From positions 79,831-143,830 of the forward strand of contig MICF01000011.1 of the NCBI GenBank assembly GCA_001829785.1: a stretch of DNA of 64,000 nucleotides, written 5' to 3'. Source of the DNA: Sulfurimonas sp. RIFOXYD12_FULL_33_39. Its GTDB lineage: Bacteria; Campylobacterota; Campylobacteria; Campylobacterales; Sulfurimonadaceae. A program made the position numbers and the translations under genes. How positions within the stretch are numbered: position 1 is the first letter of the stretch; each line of letters starts with the position of its first letter. This document shows positions 1 through 9,058 of the stretch, piece by piece. The notes below the pieces were generated by a model. It had not been told where the DNA came from, ran no database searches, and saw nothing but the letters and a program-made list of their open reading frames with translations.

Positions 1-406
<406 letters not shown>

Positions 407-422
407 TTAAAATTTTTTTGGC

Positions 423-428
423 ATTATA
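423..428 (-). promoter_or_regulatory. Putative -10 box for ilvC
   Basis: On the minus strand the sequence reads TATAAT, about 53 bases before the ilvC ATG. No convincing -35 is present, which is common for the main sigma factor of Campylobacterota. Inference from position and match only. Confidence 0.45.
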
Positions 429-479
429 CTAAAATAAAGCAAAAACTTTTATAATGTCGGGAAAATTAGAGGAATATTT

Positions 480-1100
480 ATGAAAAAATTTAATCTTTTT
501 AAAGAAATTATTGTAGCAGATACAAAAAATTTACTTCAAGCAATTAACTCTGCTAAAGTCTTCGGTATAAAAATTGACGGAGAAATCTGTTATGAGCCGT
601 TTGGAATTAATGATATTTTAATATATAAAGGCATACCTGACACTACTTTGCCGCTTGAGAGTGCTTTTGGCAAAAACTATCAAATTTTACAAGATGGAAA
701 TAGAGTTTTAATTAAGACATTTTCAAATTGGCAAGAAATTATAGGCTTTAATTCTGCAAGAGCAACCTATGACGATACAACTGCAGACGGAGTCGATAAA
801 TTTTCTACAAAGGAGATGGAAGATATCGGCTGGAATGCAACAGAATTTAATATCTCATACAGAACTCTTGTAGATGTATTGGAAAATGAGTGTGAGGGTA
901 CTCTTATTTGTATAGAACAAGAAGACCCATTTCAGTTTAGCGGTCTTGGGTTTGTGGATAATTTAACAGATGCAAGTGATATTTTATTTAAATATTGTCA
1001 AAATGAAATTAAAAGATTGATAAATGAACACGAAGATTATAATATAGATAAATTAAGCGACGATGAACAAGAAGCGGCAGATTTTTTTAAAGCTATTTAA
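480..1100 (+). CDS. Hypothetical protein, 206 aa, cytoplasmic
   Basis: I do not recognise this protein. It has no signal peptide or membrane segment, is acidic toward the C-terminus (NIDKLSDDEQEAADFFKAI) and looks like a single globular mixed alpha/beta domain. The start ATG follows AGAGGAATATTT, a fair ribosome binding site. It is divergent from ilvC, and its stop overlaps the 3' end of ruvX by 8 bases on the opposite strand. No function is inferred. Codon use looks like its neighbours, so it is probably a lineage-conserved gene rather than a recent arrival. Confidence 0.8.
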   Translation: MKKFNLFKEIIVADTKNLLQAINSAKVFGIKIDGEICYEPFGINDILIYKGIPDTTLPLESAFGKNYQILQDGNRVLIKTFSNWQEIIGFNSARATYDDTTADGVDKFSTKEMEDIGWNATEFNISYRTLVDVLENECEGTLICIEQEDPFQFSGLGFVDNLTDASDILFKYCQNEIKRLINEHEDYNIDKLSDDEQEAADFFKAI

Positions 1101-1485
1101 TAGTTCTGAGGTATCTCTGCAAAATTATCATAGCTGAAATAGAGTCAATCCGTCCGTCACGAATATGTTTTATCTCGCCTTTTATCATATTTTCTGCTTC
1201 AATGGATGAGTTGCTCTCGTCTTGATAAAATATCTCGCCTTTAAAATCAACAAGATTCATAAAGTGTTCAACTCGGCGCCTCATCTCATCTTCGCTGCTT
1301 CCACCAATCGGTATCCCAACAACAACAGCGTCAACCTCCCACTCATCAAGAGCCTTTTTGACTTCCGATGCTGCTTGATTACGGTTTTTTCGCTCAACTG
1401 CACTAAGCGGAGTTGCTATGTCTTTATGTGCAGAATACGCTAAACCTATTCGTTTTAGTCCCAAATCAATTGCTATATACTTCAC
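1093..1485 (-). CDS. ruvX: RuvX/YqgF family (putative Holliday junction resolvase, pre-16S rRNA nuclease)
   Basis: Cytoplasmic RNase H-fold nuclease of the YqgF family, implicated in 16S rRNA 5'-end maturation. The N-terminal motif MKYIAIDLGLKRIGLAYS carries the first catalytic Asp; VDAVVVGIPIGG and the late motif RDGRIDSISAMIILQRYL supply the other acidic sites. I chose the GTG at 1485, giving 130 aa, because it shares one base with the mnmE stop (TAGTG), which suggests translational coupling, and starts right at the conserved beta strand. An in-frame TTG at 1500 lies inside mnmE and is less likely. It is the last gene of the rpmH-to-mnmE block. Confidence 0.88.
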   Translation of the reverse strand: MKYIAIDLGLKRIGLAYSAHKDIATPLSAVERKNRNQAASEVKKALDEWEVDAVVVGIPIGGSSEDEMRRRVEHFMNLVDFKGEIFYQDESNSSIEAENMIKGEIKHIRDGRIDSISAMIILQRYLRTIK

Positions 1486-2825
1486 TATTTTCCTAAACAA
1501 AAAGAACCAAACATCTTTTCTAACATCTCATCATTTTCAAAAGGTCTGGTTATTGAAGCCATCTCTTTAATAGCTTCATTTAAATGAAATGAAAATATCT
1601 CCAGCTCCCCGTCTTTAAGAGGAAACAATGCTTCTTCAATGTTTTTAAGCGTATTCTCGACCGCCGATATCTGTCTTTGGGATATAAGCATCATCTCATC
1701 GGAAGTGTTAGCTTTGTTCATAATATTTTCCAAAGCTTTTATCAACTCATCCACATTTTCTTTAGAGTTTATCTGCATATCAAATTTTATATCTACATGT
1801 AAAAACTTTTGTTCTAAATCTATCTTATTTTTAACATGTAGAACATGTTTATGTTTGGCGTCTGAATTAATCAAAGATATAATCTGCTCATCTTCACTGT
1901 CCGCAACTCTTGAGCTATCAAACAATGCAACGACTATGTCGCTTTCTTTAATGGCTTCTAATGAACGTTCAATCCCTATGCGTTCTATTTCATCGTTTGC
2001 TTCGCGGATTCCTGCCGTATCTACTATTCTGATAAGATGTGTTCCTATTTTTATCTGCTCTTCTATCGTGTCTCTTGTTGTTCCTGCAATATCGCTGACT
2101 ATTGCACGGTTGTAGCTTAAAAGCGAATTTAAAAGCGAACTTTTACCGACATTTGGTTTTCCTATAATTGCAACTTTGAAACCCTGCATAAGACCTTCCC
2201 TAGCCTTACTTGCAGTAAGAGTTTTTTTAAGAGAGTTTTTGAGTTCTTTGAGTTTTGCCTCAATCTGTAAAACCAAATCCTCAGGCAAATCTTCTTCGGC
2301 ATAGTCTATACTTACTTCAGAATATGCGAGTATATGGATAATATCATCACGGATTTTTTCTATATACTCTTTAAGTGAACCTTTCATCTGCTGTGCTAAA
2401 ATTTTTGCCGCGTCTTCACTTTTTGCTTCAATGAGCTGTGCAATTGCCTCGGCTTCACTCAAATCAATACGACCGTTGAAAAAAGCACGTTTAGAGAATT
2501 CACCTGCAGTTGCAAGTCTTGCTCCATAAGCCAGAGTTGCCTTTAAAATACTTTGAGCTACTATAAAACCACCGTGACACTGAATCTCGACAACATCTTC
2601 TGCCGTAAATGAAAAAGGTGACTTAAAGTAGATAACTATTGATTCGTCAATAAGTTCATTATCATAATTATATATATTTGTAAGGGTTGCATATCTTGGA
2701 GAAAAGTCTGTTTTACATGTTAATTTTTTTGCAATACTCAAAGCTCTATCTCCGCTTATGCGGATTATTGCAATAGAGCCTATGCCGTTTGCTGTTGCAA
2801 TGGCACTTATAGTATCACTGTTCAT
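1485..2825 (-). CDS. mnmE: tRNA modification GTPase MnmE (TrmE)
   Basis: With MnmG, this GTPase installs the carboxymethylaminomethyl (or aminomethyl) group on wobble U34 of several tRNAs. Length is 446 aa, normal for the family. The N-terminal folate-binding domain begins MNSDTISAIATANGIGSIAI. The G domain inserted in the helical region shows G1 GKPNVGKSS near residue 220, then GTTRDT, DTAG and NKID. The C-terminus is FCLGK, matching the family C-(I/L)-G-K tail that carries the catalytic Cys. It sits 3 bases after khpB in the conserved yidC block. Confidence 0.97.
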   Translation of the reverse strand: MNSDTISAIATANGIGSIAIIRISGDRALSIAKKLTCKTDFSPRYATLTNIYNYDNELIDESIVIYFKSPFSFTAEDVVEIQCHGGFIVAQSILKATLAYGARLATAGEFSKRAFFNGRIDLSEAEAIAQLIEAKSEDAAKILAQQMKGSLKEYIEKIRDDIIHILAYSEVSIDYAEEDLPEDLVLQIEAKLKELKNSLKKTLTASKAREGLMQGFKVAIIGKPNVGKSSLLNSLLSYNRAIVSDIAGTTRDTIEEQIKIGTHLIRIVDTAGIREANDEIERIGIERSLEAIKESDIVVALFDSSRVADSEDEQIISLINSDAKHKHVLHVKNKIDLEQKFLHVDIKFDMQINSKENVDELIKALENIMNKANTSDEMMLISQRQISAVENTLKNIEEALFPLKDGELEIFSFHLNEAIKEMASITRPFENDEMLEKMFGSFCLGK

Positions 2826-2828
2826 TGC

Positions 2829-3725
2829 TTAATTGTGGTAATCATTTATAATGATAAATTTAAGCCCATCACGTGTAGAACGAACAGCTACATATTTATT
2901 TGGATATATATCGCGAAGCTCTTTTAAAGCAATCTGAATCAAAACACCGTCAAGTATTTTCGTCTGTGCTCTGCCGTCTCTATCTACATTTTCACAAACA
3001 GTTGCTAAATATCTTGTAACCGACTCTTCTTGATTTTTTAAAAATTCTGCAATTTCTAAACGCAATTGAAGTTGATATTTAGTATTTATCCAGTTAAAAA
3101 TCATATACGATAACGCTTTGTATCTATACCCTTCTTTACCAATAAGAAGTGCTGCGTCTTCACCTTTAAACTCAATTAAAAGAGTAGTATCATCATAGGG
3201 AGTAACTTTTATTTTATCTATTTTAAAACATGTAAGTTCAAATAGCTCATTTATTTCTATTTCAACTCTTTTGGCAACATCATAAGCATTTGCGCTAATT
3301 GTCGAAGTCTCGCTTTCGTTTTCATCATCTTCATAATCAGCAGTAAAATTGATATCGCTCATATCGTAATCATCTTCTTGCATGCTTACAAAGGATTGTG
3401 GCATTATCGTATCGTTAAATACATGATGAGCAGGTTTTTTAATCTCTTTTTTTGGTTTTTTAACCTCTGATCTAAACTCTTTTTTTACCTCAGGTTTACT
3501 AGAAGGCTTCTCTCTTTGGATATGTTGAGAAGGAGAAGTTTCATGTTTACCGGACTCCTGTTTTTTCTTTGCAGCAACTATAATTGCATTTTTTTTAAAA
3601 AGACCTATAAAACCGTTGCTTGGAGATTGAATAACTTCTATCATCAACTCGCTAGCAGAGCACTCTAGGGCAGTAGCTGCATCTTTATATGCCTGCTCTA
3701 GCGTAGAGGACTCTATCCTAATCAT
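2829..3725 (-). CDS. khpB: Jag/KhpB-type RNA-binding protein
   Basis: RNA-binding protein of the Jag (SpoIIIJ-associated) family, almost always encoded next to yidC. I chose the ATG at 3725 because it overlaps the yidC stop (ATGATTAG) and begins the Jag-N domain directly (MIRIESSTLEQAYKDAATAL, with NGFIGLFKK soon after). A charged Lys/Glu/Pro-rich linker follows, then a KH domain with the GKEGYRYKAL loop and a C-terminal region in the R3H position whose R-x4-H signature is poor. The protein has 298 aa. An upstream in-frame start at 3755 would reach into yidC and is unlikely. Confidence 0.88.
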   Translation of the reverse strand: MIRIESSTLEQAYKDAATALECSASELMIEVIQSPSNGFIGLFKKNAIIVAAKKKQESGKHETSPSQHIQREKPSSKPEVKKEFRSEVKKPKKEIKKPAHHVFNDTIMPQSFVSMQEDDYDMSDINFTADYEDDENESETSTISANAYDVAKRVEIEINELFELTCFKIDKIKVTPYDDTTLLIEFKGEDAALLIGKEGYRYKALSYMIFNWINTKYQLQLRLEIAEFLKNQEESVTRYLATVCENVDRDGRAQTKILDGVLIQIALKELRDIYPNKYVAVRSTRDGLKFIIINDYHN

Positions 3726-5346
3726 CTTTTTTCTCCGTATGCTTATGAATAGCAATCTCTAAATCTTTTGCATTCTTAAACTGCTGATTAACTATAAACT
3801 GCTGTGCAATAGAGAATAGATTGTTTACAAACCAGTAAAGAACCAAGCCTGAAGGAAATGTTACAAAGAAAAACGTAAATATTATCGGAAGATATTTAAA
3901 AACTTTTTCTTGAATAGGATCTGTAAAATTATTAGGCGTTAATTTTTGCTGATAGTACATTGAAGCACCCATAAGTATCGGTAGAATAAATGTAGAGTCC
4001 ATTCTCGAAAGATCATTAACCCAGAACATCCACGGAGCACCTTGAAGCTCAACTGCATTAAGAAGTACACGGTAAATTGCAAAAAATACAGGAATTTGAA
4101 GCAACATAGGTAAACATCCACCAAGAGGATTAGCCCCATGTTTCTTGTACATGTCCATCACTGCCGCATTCATACGCTGAGGATCACCCTTATATTTTGC
4201 TTGAAGCGCTTTAACCTGCGGTGCAATGTCTTTCATCTTCTGCATTGACATCATACCTTTATACGTAAGCGGATAAAGAACAACTCTAATAATAAGAGTA
4301 AGTGCTATAATAGACCAACCCCAGTTGCCAAAAATACCATGTAGCCACGATAAAAGCTGAAACAACGGTTTTGATGCAAAAGTAAACCAACCATACTCAA
4401 TAGCATTAGTAAGTACTGGTTTGATACTATTTAATGTCTTGTACTCTTTTTGACCTATATAACCGCTAAAGCTCATATTTTGAAGAGCTTCAAAATAAAC
4501 TACGGGGTTATTTTCTTTATCTCGTTCAACTATAATATTTGTATCTTTATTAAATCCATACATGATAGTCGCAGAATATTGATCAAAAGCGGAGATTAAC
4601 TCAACACCGTTAAATGATTTTCGTCCCTCAGCTTTACCGTCTTCTATAATAGTTACAAGTTCATTATCCGTATAAACCATAGCACCGCAAACTGTCATCA
4701 TCTGTTCAGTTATGCGAGGTCTTTGTCCTAAATATACAAAATATCTCTTATCTTCTGAGAGTGAAATTTTAACATCATAATGTCCATCGATATAAAAAGT
4801 TATCTCTTTGCTAAGAGTTAAGTTAGACAATTTTTGAGTTAAAGTGATTTTTTGAGATTTATCTTCAATAGATATTTCAGATACATCCGTGGTATAAGGA
4901 GTTTTTGCAGCTTCTTCGTTCAAACCTGAATCTAAAAATCTAACAAAAAGAGGTTTCATTCCATCCGCATGTATAAGCTGCGCATGTTTATCTTCTTTGT
5001 CATTATACTTCTCTTGGAGTAGCTCTTTTGAAGATACTCTTCCTAAAGTATCAAGTTTTAGTATAAACTTATTACTTTTTACCATAACTAAAGTGTTTGT
5101 ATTATTCGCAATAATTTTTTCTTCAGCTGAAATTTCATGATTAATTACATTTTGTGTTTTTACAACTTTTGATTCATTCGAAGTTTGCCCATTTTGAACA
5201 TTCTCAACATTTTGAGTATTTATCTGTTTTGCTTTTTCGCTCACAAGCTGTTCCGGCGGAAAAATTGCCGTATATGCTACGAAAAATATAATTGACAGCA
5301 CTACTGCTACCATAAGTCTTTGATTTGGTGTCATTTTGTCTAACAC
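3718..5346 (-). CDS. yidC: Membrane protein insertase YidC
   Basis: Inner-membrane insertase and foldase that works alone and with SecYEG. It has an N-terminal membrane anchor (residues about 10-28), a long periplasmic beta-rich domain, and the five-helix core from about residue 345, beginning with GNWGWSIIALTLIIRVVLYPL; the core Arg in IIRVVLYPL is the conserved hydrophilic-groove residue. GANPLGGCLPMLLQIPVFFAIY is also highly typical. Length is up to 542 aa. A GTG at 5346 overlaps the yidD stop, while an ATG at 5334 (MTPNQRLM) would give 538 aa; either is possible. It is in the order rpmH-rnpA-yidD-yidC-khpB. Confidence 0.97.
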   Translation of the reverse strand: MLDKMTPNQRLMVAVVLSIIFFVAYTAIFPPEQLVSEKAKQINTQNVENVQNGQTSNESKVVKTQNVINHEISAEEKIIANNTNTLVMVKSNKFILKLDTLGRVSSKELLQEKYNDKEDKHAQLIHADGMKPLFVRFLDSGLNEEAAKTPYTTDVSEISIEDKSQKITLTQKLSNLTLSKEITFYIDGHYDVKISLSEDKRYFVYLGQRPRITEQMMTVCGAMVYTDNELVTIIEDGKAEGRKSFNGVELISAFDQYSATIMYGFNKDTNIIVERDKENNPVVYFEALQNMSFSGYIGQKEYKTLNSIKPVLTNAIEYGWFTFASKPLFQLLSWLHGIFGNWGWSIIALTLIIRVVLYPLTYKGMMSMQKMKDIAPQVKALQAKYKGDPQRMNAAVMDMYKKHGANPLGGCLPMLLQIPVFFAIYRVLLNAVELQGAPWMFWVNDLSRMDSTFILPILMGASMYYQQKLTPNNFTDPIQEKVFKYLPIIFTFFFVTFPSGLVLYWFVNNLFSIAQQFIVNQQFKNAKDLEIAIHKHTEKKDD

Positions 5347-5675
5347 GATTTACCCTTAAAAGAAAAATTTTTTATAATATAAAAACGGTTTTTTTTATTT
5401 GGAACCAACCAATATTTTATAGAACCAACCCCTATTTTTTCGGGCTTTAATGAGAGTTTGTCGAGCAGTGGATACTCTATACCGCCATCAAATAATTGAT
5501 TACAACGAAGTATTCTAGTAAAAGTGTGGTAAAAAGCACTTGAAATGGAGTTGTTTTCGAAATGAATTCTTGCATATTCACTGCAAGATGGGTAATACCT
5601 GCAACTTCCATATCCGATAAGCGTAAAAAATTTCTGATAAAGCCATAGCAGTTTTAATAGAAACTTTTTAATCAT
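5340..5675 (-). CDS. yidD: Membrane protein insertion efficiency factor YidD
   Basis: Small membrane-associated protein that assists YidC-dependent insertion. The family motif GYGSCRYYPSCSEYA with its paired Cys lies at about residues 21-35, preceded by an amphipathic N-terminus and followed by RILRCNQLFDGGIEYPL, close to the usual R(L/I)xRCxPxxxGGxDP. At 111 aa it is longer than the usual 70-90, with an extra basic tail. It overlaps rnpA by 8 bases and yidC by several bases. Confidence 0.93.
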   Translation of the reverse strand: MIKKFLLKLLWLYQKFFTLIGYGSCRYYPSCSEYARIHFENNSISSAFYHTFTRILRCNQLFDGGIEYPLLDKLSLKPEKIGVGSIKYWLVPNKKNRFYIIKNFSFKGKSC

Positions 5676-6021
5676 TTATCTCTTTCTTGATTGCATTTGA
5701 ACGATTTAAAATTTTTTCAAAGTCATTTTTTAGTTTTTGGTGAGTTTCTTCATTGATTGCTTGTTTGGCGACAAATATATATGTGCCGTCATTAAGCAAA
5801 GAGGAGTATTCGAGAAACAAAGCTCTAAGTCTCCTTTTAGCCCTATTCCTTTTAACTGCGTTACCTATTTTTTTGGTAGCCGTAAATCCCACCTTATGAA
5901 CTTCATTGGCGGGAAGAAAAAAAAGCACCACGCTATTTGAATGAGCATCTTTTCCTTTTCTATAAACATACTGAAACTCGCGATGCTGTTTCAGCGTATA
6001 GAAATTTCCTAAACTGACAAT
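5668..6021 (-). CDS. rnpA: Ribonuclease P protein component, non-canonical start
   Basis: Protein subunit of RNase P, needed for tRNA 5' maturation. The RNR signature [20 protein letters not shown] is clear. In this frame the first ATG, GTG or TTG is the GTG at 5931, which would give only 87 aa and remove [18 protein letters not shown], the segment that aligns with the RnpA N-terminus. The frame stays open to a TAA at 6025-6027. Candidate starts are the ATT at 6021 (used for these coordinates) and the CTG at 5994. The ATT start would lie inside rpmH and overlap its last codons. Identity is secure; the start is uncertain. Confidence 0.85.
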   Translation of the reverse strand: MVSLGNFYTLKQHREFQYVYRKGKDAHSNSVVLFFLPANEVHKVGFTATKKIGNAVKRNRAKRRLRALFLEYSSLLNDGTYIFVAKQAINEETHQKLKNDFEKILNRSNAIKKEIND

Positions 6022-6143
6022 TTTTTACGACCTTTAGCACGACGACGGTTAATTACGTTACGACCGTTTTTCGTTGCCATTCTTGCTCTAAAACCGTGAG
6101 TTGATTTTCTCGGTCTGTTATGAGGCTGGTATGTTCTTTTCAT
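6009..6143 (-). CDS. rpmH: 50S ribosomal protein L34
   Basis: L34 of the large ribosomal subunit, 44 aa and full length: it begins [20 protein letters not shown] and ends [12 protein letters not shown]. The ATG is at 6143 and the TAG at 6009-6011. A stretch reading AAGGATAT precedes the start. It leads the conserved rnpA-yidD-yidC-khpB-mnmE-ruvX series. dnaA, which adjoins rpmH in many bacteria, is absent here; clpB lies upstream instead. Confidence 0.97.
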   Translation of the reverse strand: MKRTYQPHNRPRKSTHGFRARMATKNGRNVINRRRAKGRKKLSV

Positions 6144-6162
6144 GACATATCCTTCTTTAAAA

Positions 6163-6216
6163 TTAAGTCCGAAATGTTACATAAAAGTTACTTAAAGTGC
6201 GGTTAAGGTTATACAT
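6163..6216 (-). other. Possible 17-aa leader ORF upstream of rpmH
   Basis: A short reading frame, [17 protein letters not shown] then TAA, begins at 6216 and ends 20 bases before the rpmH ATG. AAAGAGGT is placed 4 bases before its ATG, a better ribosome binding site than most genes here have. It could be a leader peptide or chance. No known leader family is recognised. Confidence 0.25.
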
Positions 6217-6259
6217 TTTACCTCTTTTTAAAATCTTAGAGTTACATCATAACCGCACT
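6196..6259. repeat. 10-bp inverted repeat upstream of rpmH
   Basis: AGTGCGGTTA at 6196-6205 and its perfect reverse complement TAACCGCACT at 6250-6259 are separated by 44 bases. On the rpmH transcript the arms would flank the ribosome binding site and start of the possible leader ORF. It could be an RNA hairpin controlling the operon or a protein-binding site. There is no T-run, so a simple terminator for clpB is less likely. Confidence 0.45.
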
Positions 6260-6270
6260 ACATTCTTTTA

Positions 6271-8847
6271 TTATGAAATTTTCACTTCTATCTCGCCGTT
6301 TTGGAAATCAAAATCTACATGTGAACCTTCAACAACTCTACCCTCAAGTATAAGTTCTGCCAGCCTATCTTCTACAATTTCATACAAAGCACGTTTCAGC
6401 GGTCTAGCACCGTAAACAGGGTCAAATCCGGCTTCGGCTATATAAGCTTTTGCTTTATCGCTTAAAGTCAATTCTATCTCTCTTTGCGCAACTTTTTTAG
6501 CTATATCACTAAAGAAAATATCAACAATTCCAACAATCTGCTCACGACCAAGTGCATTAAAAATAACTATATCATCCAACCGGTTTAAAAACTCAGGTTT
6601 AAAAGATTTTTTTAACTCACCCATAACCATATTATGTAATTCATCGGAGTTTGGATTATTTATTATTTTTTCACTTGCAATATTTGAAGTTAAAATGATA
6701 ATAGTATTTGTAAAATCAACTGTCACACCTTTGTTATCCGTCAATCTTCCGTCATCTAAAACTTGAAGCAAAATATTGAAAACGTCAGGATGAGCTTTTT
6801 CCACTTCATCAAACAGTATGACGCTGTAAGGCTTTCTTCTGACCGCTTCTGTAAGCTGTCCGCCCTCTTCATATCCTACATACCCGGGAGCAGCACCGAC
6901 TAAACGGGATACTGCATGTTTTTCCATATACTCGCTCATATCTATTCGTATCATTGCATCAGGAGAGTCAAATAAAAACTTAGCTAATGTTTTTGCGGTT
7001 TGAGTTTTACCCACTCCTGTAGGTCCTAAAAAGAGGAAGCTTCCTATCGGCGAATTGCCGCTTGAGAGTCCAGCTTTGTTTCTTTTAATAGCACGTGCAA
7101 CAGCATGTGTAGCTTTGCTTTGACCGACGACCTCTTTATTTAACTCATCTTCAACATTTAGAATTTTATCTTTATCTGCTTGAAGCATTTTTTTAACCGG
7201 AATTCCAGTCCATCTGGAAATTATTGAGGCTATCGCTTCCTCATCAACGCTATTTTTTAAAAGTGTCCCCTCTTTTTGAAGCTTTGCCCAAGTTTCGTTT
7301 ATCTGCTTTTCCTGAGCGATTAGTGCAGGAATTTCTCCATATTCTATCTCCGCTGCACGATTAAACTCGGCAGAACTTTTTGCAATGTTTGCTTCTCTTT
7401 TTTTTGCTTCAATCTCATTTTTTATACTTGATATTTTTCCAAACACCTCTTTCTCATTTGTAAATTGAGTCTGAAGGCTTCTAACTTTTTCATCTATGTC
7501 TGCTAGCTCTTTTTTTATCTCTTCAAGTCTCTTTGTATTTGCCGCTGAAGACTCCATTTTTAACGCTTCTTCTTCTACATGTAGTTCCGAGCTTTTAATT
7601 TTTGCATTACTTAAAGCATGCGGTTCAGACTCTATCTGCATTTTTAATTCTGCAGCAGCTTCATCGATAAGATCGATTGCTTTATCGGGTAAAAATCTAT
7701 CCGCTATATATCTATCAGAGAGCTTTGCAGCTGCAACTAATGCGCTGTCGGTTATAGTCACGTTATGATGCGTCTCCAATCTCTCTTTAATACCCCTTAA
7801 AATCTGCAGCGATTGATTTACACTCGGTTCATCTACGCTGATAGGTAAAAAACGTCTCTGAAGCGCCATATCTTTTTCAAAATATTTTCTATACTCTTTA
7901 AGAGTTGTAGCTCCTATCGTATGAAGTTCTCCGCGAGCAAGTGCAGGTTTTAGGATATTTGCCGCATCCATACTCCCTTCACTAGCCCCTGCCCCTACAA
8001 TAGTATGAATCTCATCTATAAATAAAATTACATTCCCGCTCTTTTTTACCTCATCGATTACTGCTTTTAGTCTGTCTTCAAATTCGCCTCTATATTTTGC
8101 ACCGGCAATCAAAGCGCTCATATCAAGCGCAATTACTTTTTTATTTTGAAGTGATGTAGGAACTTTACCGTCACTAATTCTTTGAGCAAGCCCCTCAACC
8201 AAAGCAGTTTTACCTACACCCGGTTCGCCAAGCAGCATAGGATTATTTTTTGTCTTGCGAATGAGTATCTGCATCATTCTTGTTATCTCTTCATCTCGTC
8301 CTATTACGGGAGAGAGTTTCCCATCTTTTGCTTCGTGCGTTAAATCGATACCGTATTTTTTCAGTGACTCTAAAGTCTCATCTGAACTTTGAGAATCGAT
8401 TTTGGCTCCGCCTCTTGCACTCTCTAGGTTTTTTGCAAGTTCTGAAATATCTATATATTTTTTTAATATACTAAAGAACGGTTCATTCTTTAAATTTGCC
8501 AGTATATAGGTATCAACCGCCAAAAATGAATCTGCATTTTTTGTCATAAGCCCCACACCGTTTTCTAACGTAGAGACAAAATTTTTAGACAATCTTATAC
8601 TCTCTTTTGATACGGTTGAAGATTTAGGAAGCTTCTCGCTTAAGCTTTTTACATCCAACTCAATAGCTGTTTTATCTGTGCTCATTTTATTAAACATCTG
8701 ATTTAAAACAGAGTTTGAGTTTGTAAGAAGCGCCCATAAGAAGTGAACAGGCTCAACCTCTTGATTTTTATTATAAAGCGCTAGTGAAACAGAAGACTCT
8801 ATCGCCTCCGTCATGTTGTTTGTTAATTTTTCAAAAATATTGTTCAT
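6271..8847 (-). CDS. clpB: ATP-dependent disaggregase ClpB
   Basis: Hexameric AAA+ chaperone that rescues aggregated proteins together with DnaK. At 858 aa it matches the family. The N-domain (residues about 1-145) is followed by the first AAA module with [13 protein letters not shown], the coiled-coil M-domain (about residues 395-525) rich in Glu and Lys, and the second module with [13 protein letters not shown] and [21 protein letters not shown]. The M-domain distinguishes it from ClpA, encoded at the other end of the window. The ATG at 8847 follows AAGGATAAAAGA. It appears to be a single-gene heat-shock unit with its own promoter and HspR-type operator. Confidence 0.98.
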   Translation of the reverse strand: MNNIFEKLTNNMTEAIESSVSLALYNKNQEVEPVHFLWALLTNSNSVLNQMFNKMSTDKTAIELDVKSLSEKLPKSSTVSKESIRLSKNFVSTLENGVGLMTKNADSFLAVDTYILANLKNEPFFSILKKYIDISELAKNLESARGGAKIDSQSSDETLESLKKYGIDLTHEAKDGKLSPVIGRDEEITRMMQILIRKTKNNPMLLGEPGVGKTALVEGLAQRISDGKVPTSLQNKKVIALDMSALIAGAKYRGEFEDRLKAVIDEVKKSGNVILFIDEIHTIVGAGASEGSMDAANILKPALARGELHTIGATTLKEYRKYFEKDMALQRRFLPISVDEPSVNQSLQILRGIKERLETHHNVTITDSALVAAAKLSDRYIADRFLPDKAIDLIDEAAAELKMQIESEPHALSNAKIKSSELHVEEEALKMESSAANTKRLEEIKKELADIDEKVRSLQTQFTNEKEVFGKISSIKNEIEAKKREANIAKSSAEFNRAAEIEYGEIPALIAQEKQINETWAKLQKEGTLLKNSVDEEAIASIISRWTGIPVKKMLQADKDKILNVEDELNKEVVGQSKATHAVARAIKRNKAGLSSGNSPIGSFLFLGPTGVGKTQTAKTLAKFLFDSPDAMIRIDMSEYMEKHAVSRLVGAAPGYVGYEEGGQLTEAVRRKPYSVILFDEVEKAHPDVFNILLQVLDDGRLTDNKGVTVDFTNTIIILTSNIASEKIINNPNSDELHNMVMGELKKSFKPEFLNRLDDIVIFNALGREQIVGIVDIFFSDIAKKVAQREIELTLSDKAKAYIAEAGFDPVYGARPLKRALYEIVEDRLAELILEGRVVEGSHVDFDFQNGEIEVKIS

Positions 8848-8947
8848 TCTTTTATCCTTATTTTATTTTTTTACTATACAAATTTAACAACTCTCTAGTT
8901 TAAATAGTACTGAAATTAAATTATATGAAAGTTAAACTTGTAAAAAT

Positions 8948-8977
8948 ATTATACCTAGTTGAGTCATATGATGTCAA
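8948..8977 (-). promoter_or_regulatory. Sigma70-type promoter of clpB
   Basis: The minus strand reads TTGACA (8977-8972), an 18-base spacer, then TATAAT (8953-8948), a perfect match to both hexamers about 100 bases upstream of the clpB ATG. Consensus -35 boxes are rare in Campylobacterota, so this is a strong, probably repressed promoter. Confidence 0.75.
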
Positions 8978-8978
8978 G
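8958..8978. promoter_or_regulatory. HAIR-like HspR operator at the clpB promoter
   Basis: GTTGAGT, seven bases, TGTCAAG. The HspR operator consensus (HAIR) is CTTGAGT-N7-ACTCAAG: the left arm matches 6 of 7 and the right arm 5 of 7, with exact spacing. It covers the -35 and spacer of the clpB promoter, where repressor binding would block polymerase. HspR control of clpB is established in Campylobacter and Helicobacter; its use here is inferred. Confidence 0.7.
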
Positions 8979-9025
8979 TGTTTTTAGTCTATTGACAGCA
9001 TATCCTGATGTTTAACTATTTGCAT

Positions 9026-9031
9026 TATAAT
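9026..9031 (+). promoter_or_regulatory. Putative -10 box for the nitroreductase gene
   Basis: TATAAT lies 28 bases before the ATG at 9059. TTGACA at 8992-8997 is too far upstream (28-base spacer) to pair with it, so this would be a -10-driven promoter. Confidence 0.45.
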
Positions 9032-9058
9032 TCGCAACTCAATTTATAGGATTTTTAT

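Noticed and set aside
1639..2115. 158-codon frame opposite mnmE
   Set aside because: Shadow of the GTPase domain; no family features.
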